NCBI RefSeq assembly: GCF_002441885.1
Contig: NZ_JXJT01000007.1
Span: forward strand, 35,698-99,697
Length of the DNA: 64,000 bases
Origin: Pseudolactococcus chungangensis CAU 28 = DSM 22330
GTDB taxonomy: Bacteria; Bacillota; Bacilli; Lactobacillales; Streptococcaceae
Direction: 5' to 3'
Of the stretch, positions 24,127 to 33,448 are shown piece by piece. Each line of letters begins with the position of its first letter. The first letter of the stretch is position 1. Below the pieces are notes generated by a model. It was not told the DNA's origin and made no database searches. It worked only from the letters and a program-made list of their open reading frames with translations. A program made the translations under genes and the position numbers.

Positions 24127-24834
24127 ATGGATAATCAAATTTTCGAAACAAATCAACATACAGGTAAATTTTCACTTGCTGATTTCTTTGCGCGTATTTA
24201 CGCATTAGTTGGTATGGGGATTGCAGTCAGCGCTGTGGTGGCCTTTATTACTTTGACAGTATTCGCTGATAATATCTCAGCGATTTTGACAGGACATACA
24301 TGGCTATTATTCATTTTATGGATTTTGGAGATGGTCTTGGTTGTTGCTGTAACGCCAATGGCAGCTAAGAATTCACCAATGGCACTACCAGCCTTCATTG
24401 GATTTTCAGCTTTGAACGGCTTTACCTTGACTTTCACCTTAGCCTACTTTGATTTAAGTAGTATTGCGGTAGCCTTTGCCATAACAGCAGGTATGTTCTT
24501 TGCCCTTTCAATTTTTGGTAAAACGACCAAACGTGATTTATCTGGTATGGGTAAAGCCATGTTTGCAGCCCTGATTGGTATTATCATTGCGAGTGTTGTG
24601 AATCTATTCGTAGGTTCTTCAGGCATGGACTTTATGATTTCAATCCTTTCAGTCATCGTCTTTTCAGGCTTAATTGCCTGGGATAATCAAAGAATCGAAA
24701 TGCTATACAATCGATCAAACGGTAATGTGACCGACGGTTGGGCAGTTAGCATGGCATTGAGCCTCTATCTTGACTTCATCAACCTCTTCATCTCAATCTT
24801 GAGAATTTTCGGAATTGGTGGCAGCAAAGATTAA
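24127..24834 (+). CDS. Bax inhibitor-1 (YccA/TMBIM) family membrane protein
   Basis: 235 residues with seven membrane helices, the layout of bacterial Bax-inhibitor-1-like proteins (YccA/YetJ, the latter a pH-sensitive calcium leak channel). The typical C-terminal end is present: FSGLIAWDNQRIEMLY with the conserved Asp, then LSLYLDFINLFISILRI. ATG 24127 is chosen over 24124 because AAAGGAG is then 6 bases upstream. A terminator follows. Confidence 0.88.
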   Translation: MDNQIFETNQHTGKFSLADFFARIYALVGMGIAVSAVVAFITLTVFADNISAILTGHTWLLFILWILEMVLVVAVTPMAAKNSPMALPAFIGFSALNGFTLTFTLAYFDLSSIAVAFAITAGMFFALSIFGKTTKRDLSGMGKAMFAALIGIIIASVVNLFVGSSGMDFMISILSVIVFSGLIAWDNQRIEMLYNRSNGNVTDGWAVSMALSLYLDFINLFISILRIFGIGGSKD

Positions 24835-24840
24835 GTTCAA

Positions 24841-24869
24841 AAAATCATCCTTAAAAGATGATTTTTTTA
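24841..24869 (+). terminator. terminator after Bax-inhibitor-like gene
   Basis: AAATCATC / GATGATTT with a 7-nt loop and a T7 run. Confidence 0.88.
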
Positions 24870-24929
24870 TATTAGAGATGCTTTTAAACGCATCAGTTTA
24901 TCTGAGAAATAGGAGTGAAATCTAGAAAG

Positions 24930-25418
24930 ATGTTAAATTATAAAAAAGTAGAGACGACAGAAACAATGGCAATATTATCAGACTTGATTCTAGTTATTTG
25001 GCCAGAAGTTTTTACACCGGTGATTGGGGCAACACAAGTTGCTTATATGTTAGACACTTATCAGTCAATTGACCAAATTAAAACTGAAATCAATGATGGC
25101 GTTCAGTATGAATTAATTCTACTAAATAACCAGCCAATTGGTTATTTAGCCTATGCTTTTGAGGAGAGTCAACTCTTTATTAGTAAGCTTTACTTTTTAG
25201 CAAGCAGTCGAGGACAAGGACTTTCTCGACAAGTTTTTGAAAGATTTGAAAGAATTGCTAAAAGTCATGGGAAAAATCAGCTACACTTGCATGTAAATCG
25301 GGATAATACGCATGCTTTAACCATTTACCAGCATTATGGTTTTGAAATTGTTCAGGTGGTTGATACGCCCTTCGGAGAATATCTTCTCAATGATTACTGG
25401 ATGACCAAAAAACTGTAA
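24930..25418 (+). CDS. GNAT-family N-acetyltransferase
   Basis: 162 residues. Acetyl-CoA motif A is FLASSRGQGLSRQVFERFERI, motif B is LHVNRDNTHALTIYQHYGF. The substrate is unknown. Start is uncertain: AGGAG lies 15 bases before ATG 24930 and directly abuts a GTG at 24915, so neither is ideal; ATG is chosen. Confidence 0.8.
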   Translation: MLNYKKVETTETMAILSDLILVIWPEVFTPVIGATQVAYMLDTYQSIDQIKTEINDGVQYELILLNNQPIGYLAYAFEESQLFISKLYFLASSRGQGLSRQVFERFERIAKSHGKNQLHLHVNRDNTHALTIYQHYGFEIVQVVDTPFGEYLLNDYWMTKKL

Positions 25419-25428
25419 CTGTGCAAAA

Positions 25429-25618
25429 AAACTGCTAATTTAGCAGTTTCAGACTGTAGACAAAGTAAAAATCTAGTTAAGATTTTTACGAAATACGGAA
25501 ATTTTTATTTAGAAAACCGACGGTTAAGCTATTTCTAAATTAGAAAATATCAAAACAAACCCCATTTTGGTTTAAAAATGGGGTTTGTCTACAACCTGAA
25601 ACTGCTAATTTAGCAGTT
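25429..25618. repeat. nested inverted-repeat terminator element
   Basis: Outer arms of 36 bp (25429-25464 and 25583-25618) match at about 33 positions. Each arm itself contains a hairpin AACTGCTAATTTAGCAGTT followed by a TGTAGACAAA box. Inside lie two more palindromes: GTAAAAATCT/AGATTTTTAC (25465-25489) and AAACCCCATTTT/AAAATGGGGTTT. It fills the whole gap between two convergent genes and must act as a terminator for both. Confidence 0.7.
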
Positions 25619-25625
25619 TTTTTAT

Positions 25626-26348
25626 TTACGAAATAATTGTGTGACTTGAAAGTGATTTGCCAGTCTTATCTTTGAGTATCAACCAAGAATTAGTGCCTGC
25701 AAAATAAAGTAAATGCCCGACTTCATTGACTGATTTTAAATGGATATCAGATGTTGTCACGCCATCTGGACCAATGACCTCAGCGTGTTCCTGACGCAAA
25801 CTCAGCGCAAATTTCTGTGAAAAACCGATAGAACCATCTTGATTAAGCGGCATATCTTGTTTAAGGACAGCGCCTTTTTTGATGAGGAAATCAGATCGTT
25901 TCAGCCAATAAACTTCAGCTTTAGCACCATTGTAATCAATATAGAAAGGGATGTCCGCTATTTCTTTTGAAAAACGATGTTGTGCTTTAGCTGCATTTTT
26001 GGTAGGAGAAGTAGTTAACGTTTCTTGAGACATTTTGAATTGATAACCGAGCTTATCTAGATAGGGTAAAAGCTGCTCCAGATAAGTCTTGACAATGTTT
26101 GTTTGATGCTTGGGGAGTTTTTGAGCTGTGAGATATTTTTTGAAATAAACAGGCTCAATGTCTAATGGCAAACTAAAGACAAGCACGCGATCAGCTTGCG
26201 CTTTTTGAGAGACCAGATTTGGTCCCTTAAAGTAGAAAGTGGCTTTAGACTTATCAGCAACGAAAGCTGTTAAATCTAAGATCTCAAGTTGCCCCAGCTC
26301 ATTTGGAAAATCGAGTAATAACCGATTGTTTTCAAAGTTTATCATCAT
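25626..26348 (-). CDS. conserved-looking hypothetical protein downstream of serS
   Basis: 240 residues, soluble, no signal peptide or membrane helix, no recognised family. Sequence alternates short beta-type stretches (RLLLDFPNELGQLEILDL, RVLVFSLPLDIEP, FYIDYNGAKAEVYWL) with a Lys/Thr-rich linker near residue 115. The start overlaps the serS stop by one base (TAATG), with no separate RBS, so it is translated by coupling and would share the serine T-box control of serS. Function not assigned. Confidence 0.65.
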   Translation of the reverse strand: MMINFENNRLLLDFPNELGQLEILDLTAFVADKSKATFYFKGPNLVSQKAQADRVLVFSLPLDIEPVYFKKYLTAQKLPKHQTNIVKTYLEQLLPYLDKLGYQFKMSQETLTTSPTKNAAKAQHRFSKEIADIPFYIDYNGAKAEVYWLKRSDFLIKKGAVLKQDMPLNQDGSIGFSQKFALSLRQEHAEVIGPDGVTTSDIHLKSVNEVGHLLYFAGTNSWLILKDKTGKSLSSHTIIS

Positions 26349-27616
26349 TATTTAATTACATCAACACCGCCAAGATAAGGACGGAGTACTTCAGGAATTC
26401 TGATAGAACCGTCAGCATTTTGGTAGTTTTCAAGCAGCGCAGCGACAGTACGACCGACTGCTAAACCAGAACCATTTAAAGTGTGAAGGAGTTGTGTTTT
26501 CCCCTCTTCATCACGGTAACGAATTTGAGCACGACGTGCTTGGAAATCTTCTGTGTTTGAACAAGAAGAAATTTCGCGATAAGTATGTTGTGATGGAATC
26601 CAGACTTCTAAGTCATAAGTTTTAGCAGCAGAGAATCCCATGTCGCCAGTAGATAAAGCGACAATACGATAGGCTAAACCTAATTTTTCAAGAATATTAC
26701 CGGCATTAGCGACCATCTTGTCAAGCTCTTGATATGACGTTTCTGGCTTAGAAAACTTAACCATCTCTACTTTATGGAATTGATGCAAACGGATGAGACC
26801 GCGTGTGTCTCGACCTGCTGATCCGGCCTCAGAACGAAATGAAGGACTCATGGCAGTGAAATAGATAGGAAGCTCGCTACCATCGATGATTTCATTACGA
26901 TAGTAGTTGGTCAATGGGACTTCAGCAGTTGGAATCAAAACAAAATCACTATCTGCTAATTCAAAGGTATCTTCTTTAAATTTCGGATATTGACCAGTGC
27001 CATACATGGAGTCGTGATTGACCATGTATGGTGTAATCATTTCAGTATAGCCCTCTTTAGCGTGTTCATCCAACATGAAGTTGTAGAGTGCCCGCTCTAA
27101 GCGCGCCCCCAGTCCTTTGTAGAACAAGAAACGTGAGCCAGTGACCTTAGCACCACGTTCCCAGTCTAAAATACCCAATTTTTCCCCTAAATCCCAATGG
27201 GCTTGTGGTTCAAAATCAAAGTTTGGCACCTCTCCGACACGTTTGACTTCAACATTATCATCCTCATCGGCACCGACAGGCACATCATCTGCTGGGATAT
27301 TTGGTAAAGTTTCAAGTATAGCTGTCACTTTTTCATCAAAGAAAGCTAACTCAGAGTCAAGTGCTTTGATGTGACTTGACACTTCCTGCATCTGTGTGAT
27401 TGCAGCGCTAGCATCTTCTTTGTTGCGTTTGGCAATGCCAATGGCGTCAGACGCCTCATTACGTTGTTTTTTGAGTTGTTCAGTTTCGATGATTAACTCA
27501 CGTCTTTTAGCATCGAAATCACGTAATTCATAGAGTTTTTCAGATGCTACACCGCGTGTTTTAAGCTTAGCTTCCACCTCATCGAATTGATTGCGAATTT
27601 GTTTAATGTCTAACAT
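26348..27616 (-). CDS. serS: seryl-tRNA synthetase
   Basis: Class II synthetase charging tRNA-Ser. N-terminal coiled-coil arm ([20 protein letters not shown] to about residue 100), then catalytic core with motif 1 around YPKFKEDTF, motif 2 [19 protein letters not shown] and motif 3 [17 protein letters not shown]. Length 422 residues. The longer open frame upstream is T-box leader; ATG 27616 with GGAGGAC 8 bases before it is the start. Confidence 0.97.
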   Translation of the reverse strand: MLDIKQIRNQFDEVEAKLKTRGVASEKLYELRDFDAKRRELIIETEQLKKQRNEASDAIGIAKRNKEDASAAITQMQEVSSHIKALDSELAFFDEKVTAILETLPNIPADDVPVGADEDDNVEVKRVGEVPNFDFEPQAHWDLGEKLGILDWERGAKVTGSRFLFYKGLGARLERALYNFMLDEHAKEGYTEMITPYMVNHDSMYGTGQYPKFKEDTFELADSDFVLIPTAEVPLTNYYRNEIIDGSELPIYFTAMSPSFRSEAGSAGRDTRGLIRLHQFHKVEMVKFSKPETSYQELDKMVANAGNILEKLGLAYRIVALSTGDMGFSAAKTYDLEVWIPSQHTYREISSCSNTEDFQARRAQIRYRDEEGKTQLLHTLNGSGLAVGRTVAALLENYQNADGSIRIPEVLRPYLGGVDVIK

Positions 27617-27624
27617 AATTGTCC

Positions 27625-27813
27625 TCCGAGTAATGAAAAAGATGCCTTCAAAATGAACAGGGCGTTTTTCAACACGGTTCCACCTGTCTTGCTTTGAAAG
27701 CATCTCGTTTTTATTTTAATCTGTTTAAGGGCGGTAGAATTTCAAATTAATCAAGGAGTTGCTTGCAACAACCGCAACCTTTCTAAACCAATAATTAATC
27801 TTACTTATCCGCT
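27625..27813 (-). promoter_or_regulatory. T-box riboswitch (serine) of serS
   Basis: Leader with the T-box sequence AGGTGGAACCGTG (27685-27673 on the minus strand) followed by a terminator whose arms AGATGCTTTCAAA and TTTTGAAGGCATCT end in a T run. Uncharged tRNA-Ser would stabilise the competing antiterminator. A candidate specifier is UCU (Ser) followed by A in the stretch AAATTCTACC near 27735. Assignment to serine rests mainly on the downstream gene. Confidence 0.88.
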
Positions 27814-27819
27814 AAACTC

Positions 27820-27848
27820 ATTATAGCAAGATAGGCTATAATAATCAA
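27820..27848 (-). promoter_or_regulatory. serS promoter
   Basis: Minus strand TTGATT (27848-27843), 17-bp spacer, TATAAT (27825-27820). It overlaps the stop codon of the DUF956 gene. Confidence 0.85.
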
Positions 27849-28234
27849 CTTTTTCTTTTAGTCAATAATTTTTTGATTTTGCTAACTAAGGTTTGTGCTT
27901 TAACCACCTTATCATTACCGATATGCTCGCGAATTATTTTAAGGACTTTACCAGCATCTTTAGAAGAAAAACGTAAATGGTTTTGTCGCTTGCTATTGCC
28001 TTGTTTATTTAGGACAATGACAAACTGGCGACTGATTTTATTTTGTCGGGTAATGACACCCTCTACATGATGAATGGTTTCCCAAGGAATCTGAATGGCA
28101 TCAGACACATTCGCATCATTAAAAAACTCAAATGCTTTGTCACCAATGAGCAGTTTACCATAGACATTACCAAGTCCAATATAAGCGATAGCTTGAAAAG
28201 GGGCAGAAGTTTTTGTATTCAGTGATTGTATCAT
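27845..28234 (-). CDS. DUF956 mannose-PTS-associated protein (ManO-like)
   Basis: 129 residues of the DUF956 family, which accompanies mannose-class PTS operons in lactic acid bacteria (ManO). Core: FQAIAYIGLGNVYGKLLIG, then IPWETIHHVEGVI and NKQGNSKRQNHLRFSSKDAGK, a PH-like beta fold. Role probably regulatory or accessory, not established. Unlike a simple operon member it is separated from manZ by a terminator and has its own leaderless promoter. The longer upstream open frame runs through that promoter and is not used. Confidence 0.85.
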   Translation of the reverse strand: MIQSLNTKTSAPFQAIAYIGLGNVYGKLLIGDKAFEFFNDANVSDAIQIPWETIHHVEGVITRQNKISRQFVIVLNKQGNSKRQNHLRFSSKDAGKVLKIIREHIGNDKVVKAQTLVSKIKKLLTKRKS

Positions 28235-28240
28235 ATCTTT

Positions 28241-28249
28241 AGTATACCA
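28241..28249 (-). promoter_or_regulatory. leaderless extended -10 promoter of DUF956 gene
   Basis: Minus strand TGGTATACT, six bases (AAAGAT), ATG at 28234. Confidence 0.75.
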
Positions 28250-28260
28250 TTTTTCACGAA

Positions 28261-28287
28261 AAAAGCCTGTCATAAATGACAAGCTTT
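28261..28287 (-). terminator. mannose PTS operon terminator
   Basis: Minus strand AAAGCTTGTCA / TGACAGGCTTT with a 4-nt loop and T6 run, at the end of the PTS operon and just before the DUF956 promoter. Confidence 0.85.
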
Positions 28288-28295
28288 CGTTCTTT

Positions 28296-29207
28296 TTACA
28301 TAACACCAAGTACGTGCATCACAACACCAAAGACGAATAAGCCGATGATGATAGCGATTGGTGAAACTTTTTTCTTAAGTAACCACATACATAGGAATGT
28401 CAAGAGTAAACCAGCAAGACCAGGAATTAAGCCATCCAAGTTTTGTTGTAAAGTTGTGACTTTATCAGGTGTTTGAGAAAGACCTTCACCAACTTTTTGG
28501 AAAGCTTCTTGGATACCTTTACCACCTTTAGGAAGCTTGTCCCATTCGATGTAAGCACCCTCAGAGAGTTTTACTTTAGAAACTTGCAGGGCAAATTTGA
28601 TAGATACCCAACGTTCTACGAGAACGGCAAGGATAAACATCCCTAAGATTGAGGCACCTTTAGTGATGTCTCGCAACAAACCACCAGACAAGTCAGAAGT
28701 AATTGAGGAACCAGCTTTATAACCAAATTCTTGTGTGTACCAGATAAAAGCCCAACGAATGATGTTCCAAAGGACGAAGAAAAGAATTGGTCCAAGGATA
28801 TTACCGCTCAAAGCAAGTGAGGCACCGATTGCACCTAGGATAGGACGAATAGTAAACCAAAAGACAGGGTCACCGATACCGGCAAGAGGACCCATCATAC
28901 CAACTTTAACCCCTTGAATGGCAACGTCATCAATAGCTGCACCATTCGCACGTTCTTCCTCAAGAGCAAGTGTTACACCCATGATTGGAGCTGCAACGTA
29001 AGGATGTGTATTGAAGAACTCCATGTGACGTGTCAAAGCAGCAGCACGGTCTTCTTTTGTTGTGTAGAGCTTTTTAATCGCTGGGATTAAAGAGAAAGCC
29101 CAACCTAAGTTTTGCATCCGTTCATAGTTCCAAGAACCTTGAAGGAAAGTAGAACGCCAAGCAACGGCTAAACGGTCTTTTTTCGAAAGTTTAAATTTTT
29201 CATTCAT
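28296..29207 (-). CDS. manZ: PTS mannose-family EIID component
   Basis: 303-residue membrane subunit of the mannose-class phosphotransferase system, partner of EIIC for sugar translocation; also the class used as receptor by lactococcin-type bacteriocins. Typical features: KKDRLAVAWRSTFLQGSWNYERMQ at the start, MGPLAGIGDPVFWFTIRP (the conserved GIGD loop) near residue 110, and C-terminal membrane helices. The ATG at 29207, with AAGGACG upstream, is preferred over an in-frame start ten codons earlier. Confidence 0.93.
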   Translation of the reverse strand: MNEKFKLSKKDRLAVAWRSTFLQGSWNYERMQNLGWAFSLIPAIKKLYTTKEDRAAALTRHMEFFNTHPYVAAPIMGVTLALEEERANGAAIDDVAIQGVKVGMMGPLAGIGDPVFWFTIRPILGAIGASLALSGNILGPILFFVLWNIIRWAFIWYTQEFGYKAGSSITSDLSGGLLRDITKGASILGMFILAVLVERWVSIKFALQVSKVKLSEGAYIEWDKLPKGGKGIQEAFQKVGEGLSQTPDKVTTLQQNLDGLIPGLAGLLLTFLCMWLLKKKVSPIAIIIGLFVFGVVMHVLGVM

Positions 29208-29226
29208 AATAATCTTGTCGTCCTTT

Positions 29227-30036
29227 CTAATAGTCATTCAAGATGTCGCCGATAGGATCTGTACTACCAGAACCACCACTAGTGCTGTTACCATTACCAC
29301 CCATTTTAGAAAGGTTGATGTAGATAAGCGCTAGGGCAACACCAATTGCACCAAGGGAGATAAGTGTTAAAGAACTAACTGCGGCAAGCGCAAAACCAAT
29401 GGCAAAGAAAGGCCAAACCTCACGTGATGCCATCATGTTGATAACCAAGGCATAACCTACGGCAACAACCATGCCACCACCGATAGCCATACCATCAGTC
29501 AACCAAGCTGGCATTGCTTCAAGCGCATTTTGTACGGTTTGAGTTGGTACCATGATAAGCGCAAAAGCAGGGATGACGATACGAATACCTTGTAATAAAA
29601 GTGCAACAAAATGGAATCGTTCAAGACCTGCAAAGTTACCTTTTTTAGCTTCGGCATCAGCACCATGCACTAAACCGACAGAAATCGTACGAACGATCAT
29701 TGTCAAGAAAAGACCAGCAACCGAAAGTGGGATAGCGGTTGAGAAAGCGACAGTGATACCTGTTGTATCAAAGTTATTAGATTGTACCATGATAATGGCA
29801 GCAGCAACACCGGCAAGGGCAGCGTCGGGTGCAACTGCAGCACCGATATTAGCCCAACCTAGTGCCATCATTTGAATTGTTCCACCAAGGATAATACCAG
29901 CTGTCAAATGACCAGTTACAAGACCGATTAATGTACAAGAAATAATAGGTTGGTGAAATTGGAACTGATCAAGGATGCCTTCAAGACCTGCGAAGAAAGC
30001 AATGATCAGAACTAAAATAATAGAGATAATAGACAT
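29227..30036 (-). CDS. manY: PTS mannose-family EIIC component
   Basis: 269-residue polytopic membrane subunit forming the sugar channel with EIID. Family marks: the ISCTLIGLVTGHLTAGIILGGTIQMMALGWANIGAAVAPD region (helices 2-3) and the IIVMVPT-like central loop. The C-terminal tail (about 245-269) is Gly/Ser-rich. RBS AAGGAAC. Middle gene of manXYZ. Confidence 0.93.
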   Translation of the reverse strand: MSIISIILVLIIAFFAGLEGILDQFQFHQPIISCTLIGLVTGHLTAGIILGGTIQMMALGWANIGAAVAPDAALAGVAAAIIMVQSNNFDTTGITVAFSTAIPLSVAGLFLTMIVRTISVGLVHGADAEAKKGNFAGLERFHFVALLLQGIRIVIPAFALIMVPTQTVQNALEAMPAWLTDGMAIGGGMVVAVGYALVINMMASREVWPFFAIGFALAAVSSLTLISLGAIGVALALIYINLSKMGGNGNSTSGGSGSTDPIGDILNDY

Positions 30037-30053
30037 GTTTAGTTCCTTTCGTT

Positions 30054-31043
30054 TTACTGAACGTTAGCTTTTTTGATTAAATCGAACAAATCAGCTCTAG
30101 AGTCATTTGGTACTTTACGAACGTCAAATTTGACTCCCAAATCACGTAGTTTTTCAAAGGTTTCAACGTCTTTTTTATCCATTGACAACACTTTGTTAAC
30201 CATTGTTTTACCAGTTGAATGTGCCATTGAGCCAACATTGACTGTATCAATAGCAACGCCACCTTCAACCACAGCAAGAAGATCTTCTGGGTTTTCAAAT
30301 AGTAAGAAAGCATGTGTGTCACCAAAACGTGGGTCTTTGGCAATCTCAATCATTTTAGATATTGGGATAACGTTGGCTTTCACGCCATTTGGTGCAGCTT
30401 GACCAATCAATTGTTTACGCAAATCATCTTTAGCAACAGCGTCAGAAACAACAATGATACGGTCTGCTTTAGATTCCGGTGTCCAAGCAGTCGCAACTTG
30501 ACCGTGTAGTAAACGTGTATCAATACGGACAAGATTAATTTTAATCTTACCATCACCGATGACAGTACCTTCAGGAATAGCAGCTGCAGCGACTGTTTCA
30601 GCTGGTGCAACTGTTGCTGTTTCTTCAGGTTGGAGCGCTTCAGGTAAAATTCTAATCCCGTCTTTCGCTTCCTTGAGAATGTTGGCAACGACTTTTTCTA
30701 AGCCAGCGTCAGCATCCATCATACGTTCAGTGTATGCTTGAATTAGCATTGGCAAATTCAAACCTGTGATAATAGCGATGTTGCGATCTGGATTTTCACC
30801 CAGAACAGCACTTGCTTGGTTAAATGGTGACCCACTCCATAAATCCGCAAGCACCAAAATCTCATCATCAGCGTCGAATGTCGCGATGGCTGCGTCAATT
30901 TTAGCACGCAAGTCATCAGGACCTTCACTAGGCATGAAAGTGACCGTTTGGACTTTTTCTTGCTCACCGAAAATCATTGAACCTGATTGATGGATACCCT
31001 CGGCAAATTCGCCGTGGCTCGCAATTACGATTCCGATACTCAA
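30054..31043 (-). CDS. manX: PTS mannose-family EIIAB component
   Basis: 329-residue cytosolic fusion. EIIA (1-135) carries the phosphorylated His10 in [13 protein letters not shown]. An Ala/Pro/Glu linker (about 138-160) leads to EIIB (165-329) with His180 in [15 protein letters not shown]. Phosphate passes from HPr to His10, His180, then the sugar (mannose, glucose, glucosamine). First gene of the operon, with RBS AAGGAGG, a promoter at 31094-31123 and a cre-like site upstream, so CcpA control is likely. Confidence 0.95.
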   Translation of the reverse strand: MSIGIVIASHGEFAEGIHQSGSMIFGEQEKVQTVTFMPSEGPDDLRAKIDAAIATFDADDEILVLADLWSGSPFNQASAVLGENPDRNIAIITGLNLPMLIQAYTERMMDADAGLEKVVANILKEAKDGIRILPEALQPEETATVAPAETVAAAAIPEGTVIGDGKIKINLVRIDTRLLHGQVATAWTPESKADRIIVVSDAVAKDDLRKQLIGQAAPNGVKANVIPISKMIEIAKDPRFGDTHAFLLFENPEDLLAVVEGGVAIDTVNVGSMAHSTGKTMVNKVLSMDKKDVETFEKLRDLGVKFDVRKVPNDSRADLFDLIKKANVQ

Positions 31044-31093
31044 ATTTGAGTTCCTCCTTATAAGAAATTGTAAATAAAAAATTATTACACTCT

Positions 31094-31146
31094 ATTATGC
31101 TCTTATCATAAATGGTTTGTCAAGTCAAAAGGTGGAAACGGTTTCT
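31094..31146 (-). promoter_or_regulatory. manXYZ promoter with upstream cre-like site
   Basis: Minus strand TTGACA (31123-31118), 18-bp spacer, CATAAT (31099-31094). Ten bases upstream of the -35 lies AGAAACCGTTTCCA (31146-31133), a good catabolite-responsive element and nearly perfect palindrome. A position upstream of -35 fits activation by CcpA. Confidence 0.7.
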
Positions 31147-31291
31147 TTGTCATGAAATTGTATTATTACAGACTATTCTAGAAGATAAGGAAATAGTTTT
31201 GGCAAAAATAAACCTGTTTTTCTCTAGCTATATTGGCAAAAATGTTATAATATAGCTATAAAAAAAATTAGAATCTGAGTAGGAAAATACC

Positions 31292-32188
31292 ATGAGAATC
31301 CAGCAATTAAAATACATCATCAAAATCGTTGAAACTGGCTCTATGAACGAGGCCTCAAAGCATTTATTTGTAACACAGCCGTCACTTTCAAATGCAGTAA
31401 GAGAGCTAGAAGAAGAAATGAATATTAAAATTTTTACCCGTTCAACACGAGGCATTACATTGACCTCAGACGGCGTAGAATTTTTATCTTATGCCAGACA
31501 AATTGTAGAGCAGACAGAGCTTTTAGAGGAGCGCTATAAATATAATCGAGAGAAAAAGGAATTATTTGCCGTTTCTGCGCAACATTATGCCTTCGTTGTG
31601 GAAAGTTTTGCGAGCATTTTACGCGAAAACGATATGCGTAATTATGAGTTGATTTTGCGAGAGACTCGGACACATGAAGTGATTGATGATGTGCGTGATT
31701 TTCGCTCAGAAATTGGTGTTTTATATCTCAATGATTTTAATCGTGACGTCTTAACCAAGCTGTTTTTGGATAACAATCTTGAGTTTACACCGCTATTTCA
31801 GGCAGTACCGCACGTGTTCATTTCTAAGCACCATCCACTCGCCAATAAAACATCAGTCACACTAGACGAAATGGCTGAGTTTCCGTATCTGAGCTATGAG
31901 CAGGGTGAGCGTAATTCTTTTTACTTTTCTGAAGAGATTTTGTCGACAGCTAGACATGACAAATCTATCGTTGTATCCGACCGTGCGACCTTATTTAATT
32001 TACTCATCGGTCTTGACGGCTACACCATTTCTACGGGTATTTTGAACAGCGATTTGAATGGCGACGATATTTTCAGCGTACCGCTGCAGGTGGATGAGAA
32101 GATTGAGATAGGGTATATTTGCCACAAAAAAGGTCTATTAACAGAACTCGGTCAACGATTTTTGAAAGAACTTAAAGCTAAGGTTTGA
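31292..32188 (+). CDS. LysR-family regulator, CpsY/FhuR type
   Basis: 298 residues: winged HTH (MRIQQLKYIIKIVETGSMNEASKHLFVTQPSLSNAVREL) and a LysR effector domain. The text YFSEEILSTARHDKSIVVSDRATLFNLLIGLDGYTI closely follows the CpsY/FhuR subgroup of streptococci and lactococci, which control methionine/cysteine supply and surface traits. The presumed co-inducer is a sulfur amino-acid intermediate. Divergent from manXYZ; target not shown by sequence. Confidence 0.85.
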   Translation: MRIQQLKYIIKIVETGSMNEASKHLFVTQPSLSNAVRELEEEMNIKIFTRSTRGITLTSDGVEFLSYARQIVEQTELLEERYKYNREKKELFAVSAQHYAFVVESFASILRENDMRNYELILRETRTHEVIDDVRDFRSEIGVLYLNDFNRDVLTKLFLDNNLEFTPLFQAVPHVFISKHHPLANKTSVTLDEMAEFPYLSYEQGERNSFYFSEEILSTARHDKSIVVSDRATLFNLLIGLDGYTISTGILNSDLNGDDIFSVPLQVDEKIEIGYICHKKGLLTELGQRFLKELKAKV

Positions 32189-32208
32189 TGATTTAGGAAG
32201 GTGAGAAA

Positions 32209-33378
32209 ATGCCTGAAACGATTTTTTCAAAACAGGATATAAGGCGGTATTTGATCCACCATTTTGGGTTAGATGAACTAGATGCGTATGGTGACGGAAA
32301 ATCAGGTATTCTATCATATATTAGGAAAGTGACTAGCCTGCAACAAGACCCACTCAATATAGTAGGAACAAATATTGATATTATTTTAGCAAGTCGATTC
32401 TCAGATTATAGTCCTGATATCTTGGCTGATCTGCTTTATCAGGATGAGGTATTGATAGAGGGTTTCGATAAGGAGGCATGCCTTTTTTCGCGTGATGAGT
32501 GGGGTAAGTTTGCTTTTGCTCGAGAACAACAGGCAGCGGGTAATCTTAAAACGCTAAGTTATCGAGATCAAGAGACAGCACTATTTTACTTGGATGAGGT
32601 GACGGAGATTTTACAACAGAGCTCAGTACCGATTTCATCTCAAGATTTGAACTTTGGTAAACTTACTGATAGTAGTTGGGGAAGTTCAAATTTGGGTAAT
32701 GTGGTCCTCTATCATCTTTGGTGTCAAGGAAAGGCAATTATTGCTGAAAGAAAAGAGCGCCGTAAACTTTATATGCATTTTGAAAAAGCTAAGGGCTTGG
32801 AAAATTTGCCAACATTTAAGTTGGAAATAGACTTTATAGACTGGTTCATTTATCGAAGATTGTCTGGTCTAGGGGTGTATTGGTTGAGGTCTGGTGCTGG
32901 GTGGCTAAGTCGGCATACGAAAGAGCGTAAGGCAGTTATTTCGCGTTTCGTAGCGCAAGGAAAAGTTGTTAAGATTACGGTGACAGATATGAAAGAGGCA
33001 CTGTATTTGACAATAGATAACTATCAGCGGTTATTGGCAGTTAAGGATATGCCGATTAACACTGAACGAGTCAGATTTATTGCGCCATTAGATAATATCA
33101 TCTGGGATCGAAAATTTGTCAAGGAGATTTTTGACTTTGAGTACATTTGGGAAGTTTACAAGCCAGAAAAATTACGGCAGTATGGCTATTATGTTTTGCC
33201 TATTCTTTTAGGCGATAAATTGATAGCCAGATTTGAACCAGATCGTGATAAGACACGTCAAGATACTTTGCAAATTAAAAAGATTTGGTTTGAGTCAGAG
33301 GACTACCAAACTCCTGAGATTGCAGCGATGATTGCAGCTGAAGTTCAGCGTTATAATTGTTTGCTGCCTAGAAAATAG
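32209..33378 (+). CDS. winged-helix DNA glycosylase-like protein (YcaQ/AlkZ family)
   Basis: 389 residues of the HTH_42 (DUF1006) family. Members such as AlkZ and YcaQ are DNA glycosylases that unhook crosslinks. The QxD/QxQ catalytic-type motif is seen as Q45-Q46-D47 (SLQQDPLNIV), followed by NIDIILASRFSDYSPDILADLLYQDEVLIEGFDKEACLF, typical of the subgroup. The C-terminal part supplies further winged helices and PLDNIIWDRKF. RBS AGGAAGGTGAG. Follows the LysR gene by 20 bases. Confidence 0.8.
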   Translation: MPETIFSKQDIRRYLIHHFGLDELDAYGDGKSGILSYIRKVTSLQQDPLNIVGTNIDIILASRFSDYSPDILADLLYQDEVLIEGFDKEACLFSRDEWGKFAFAREQQAAGNLKTLSYRDQETALFYLDEVTEILQQSSVPISSQDLNFGKLTDSSWGSSNLGNVVLYHLWCQGKAIIAERKERRKLYMHFEKAKGLENLPTFKLEIDFIDWFIYRRLSGLGVYWLRSGAGWLSRHTKERKAVISRFVAQGKVVKITVTDMKEALYLTIDNYQRLLAVKDMPINTERVRFIAPLDNIIWDRKFVKEIFDFEYIWEVYKPEKLRQYGYYVLPILLGDKLIARFEPDRDKTRQDTLQIKKIWFESEDYQTPEIAAMIAAEVQRYNCLLPRK

Positions 33379-33448
33379 GGCCAGTTAATAAAATGCGTCT
33401 GGTCGTATGAAATATTATAAAAATTAATAGAAAGATGTGGAATAGAAA

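Noticed and set aside
29552..31043. Several ORFs of about 60-110 codons on the plus strand and alternative minus frames in manXYZ
   Set aside because: Antisense or out-of-frame shadows of strongly coding PTS genes; no start signals and no family resemblance.
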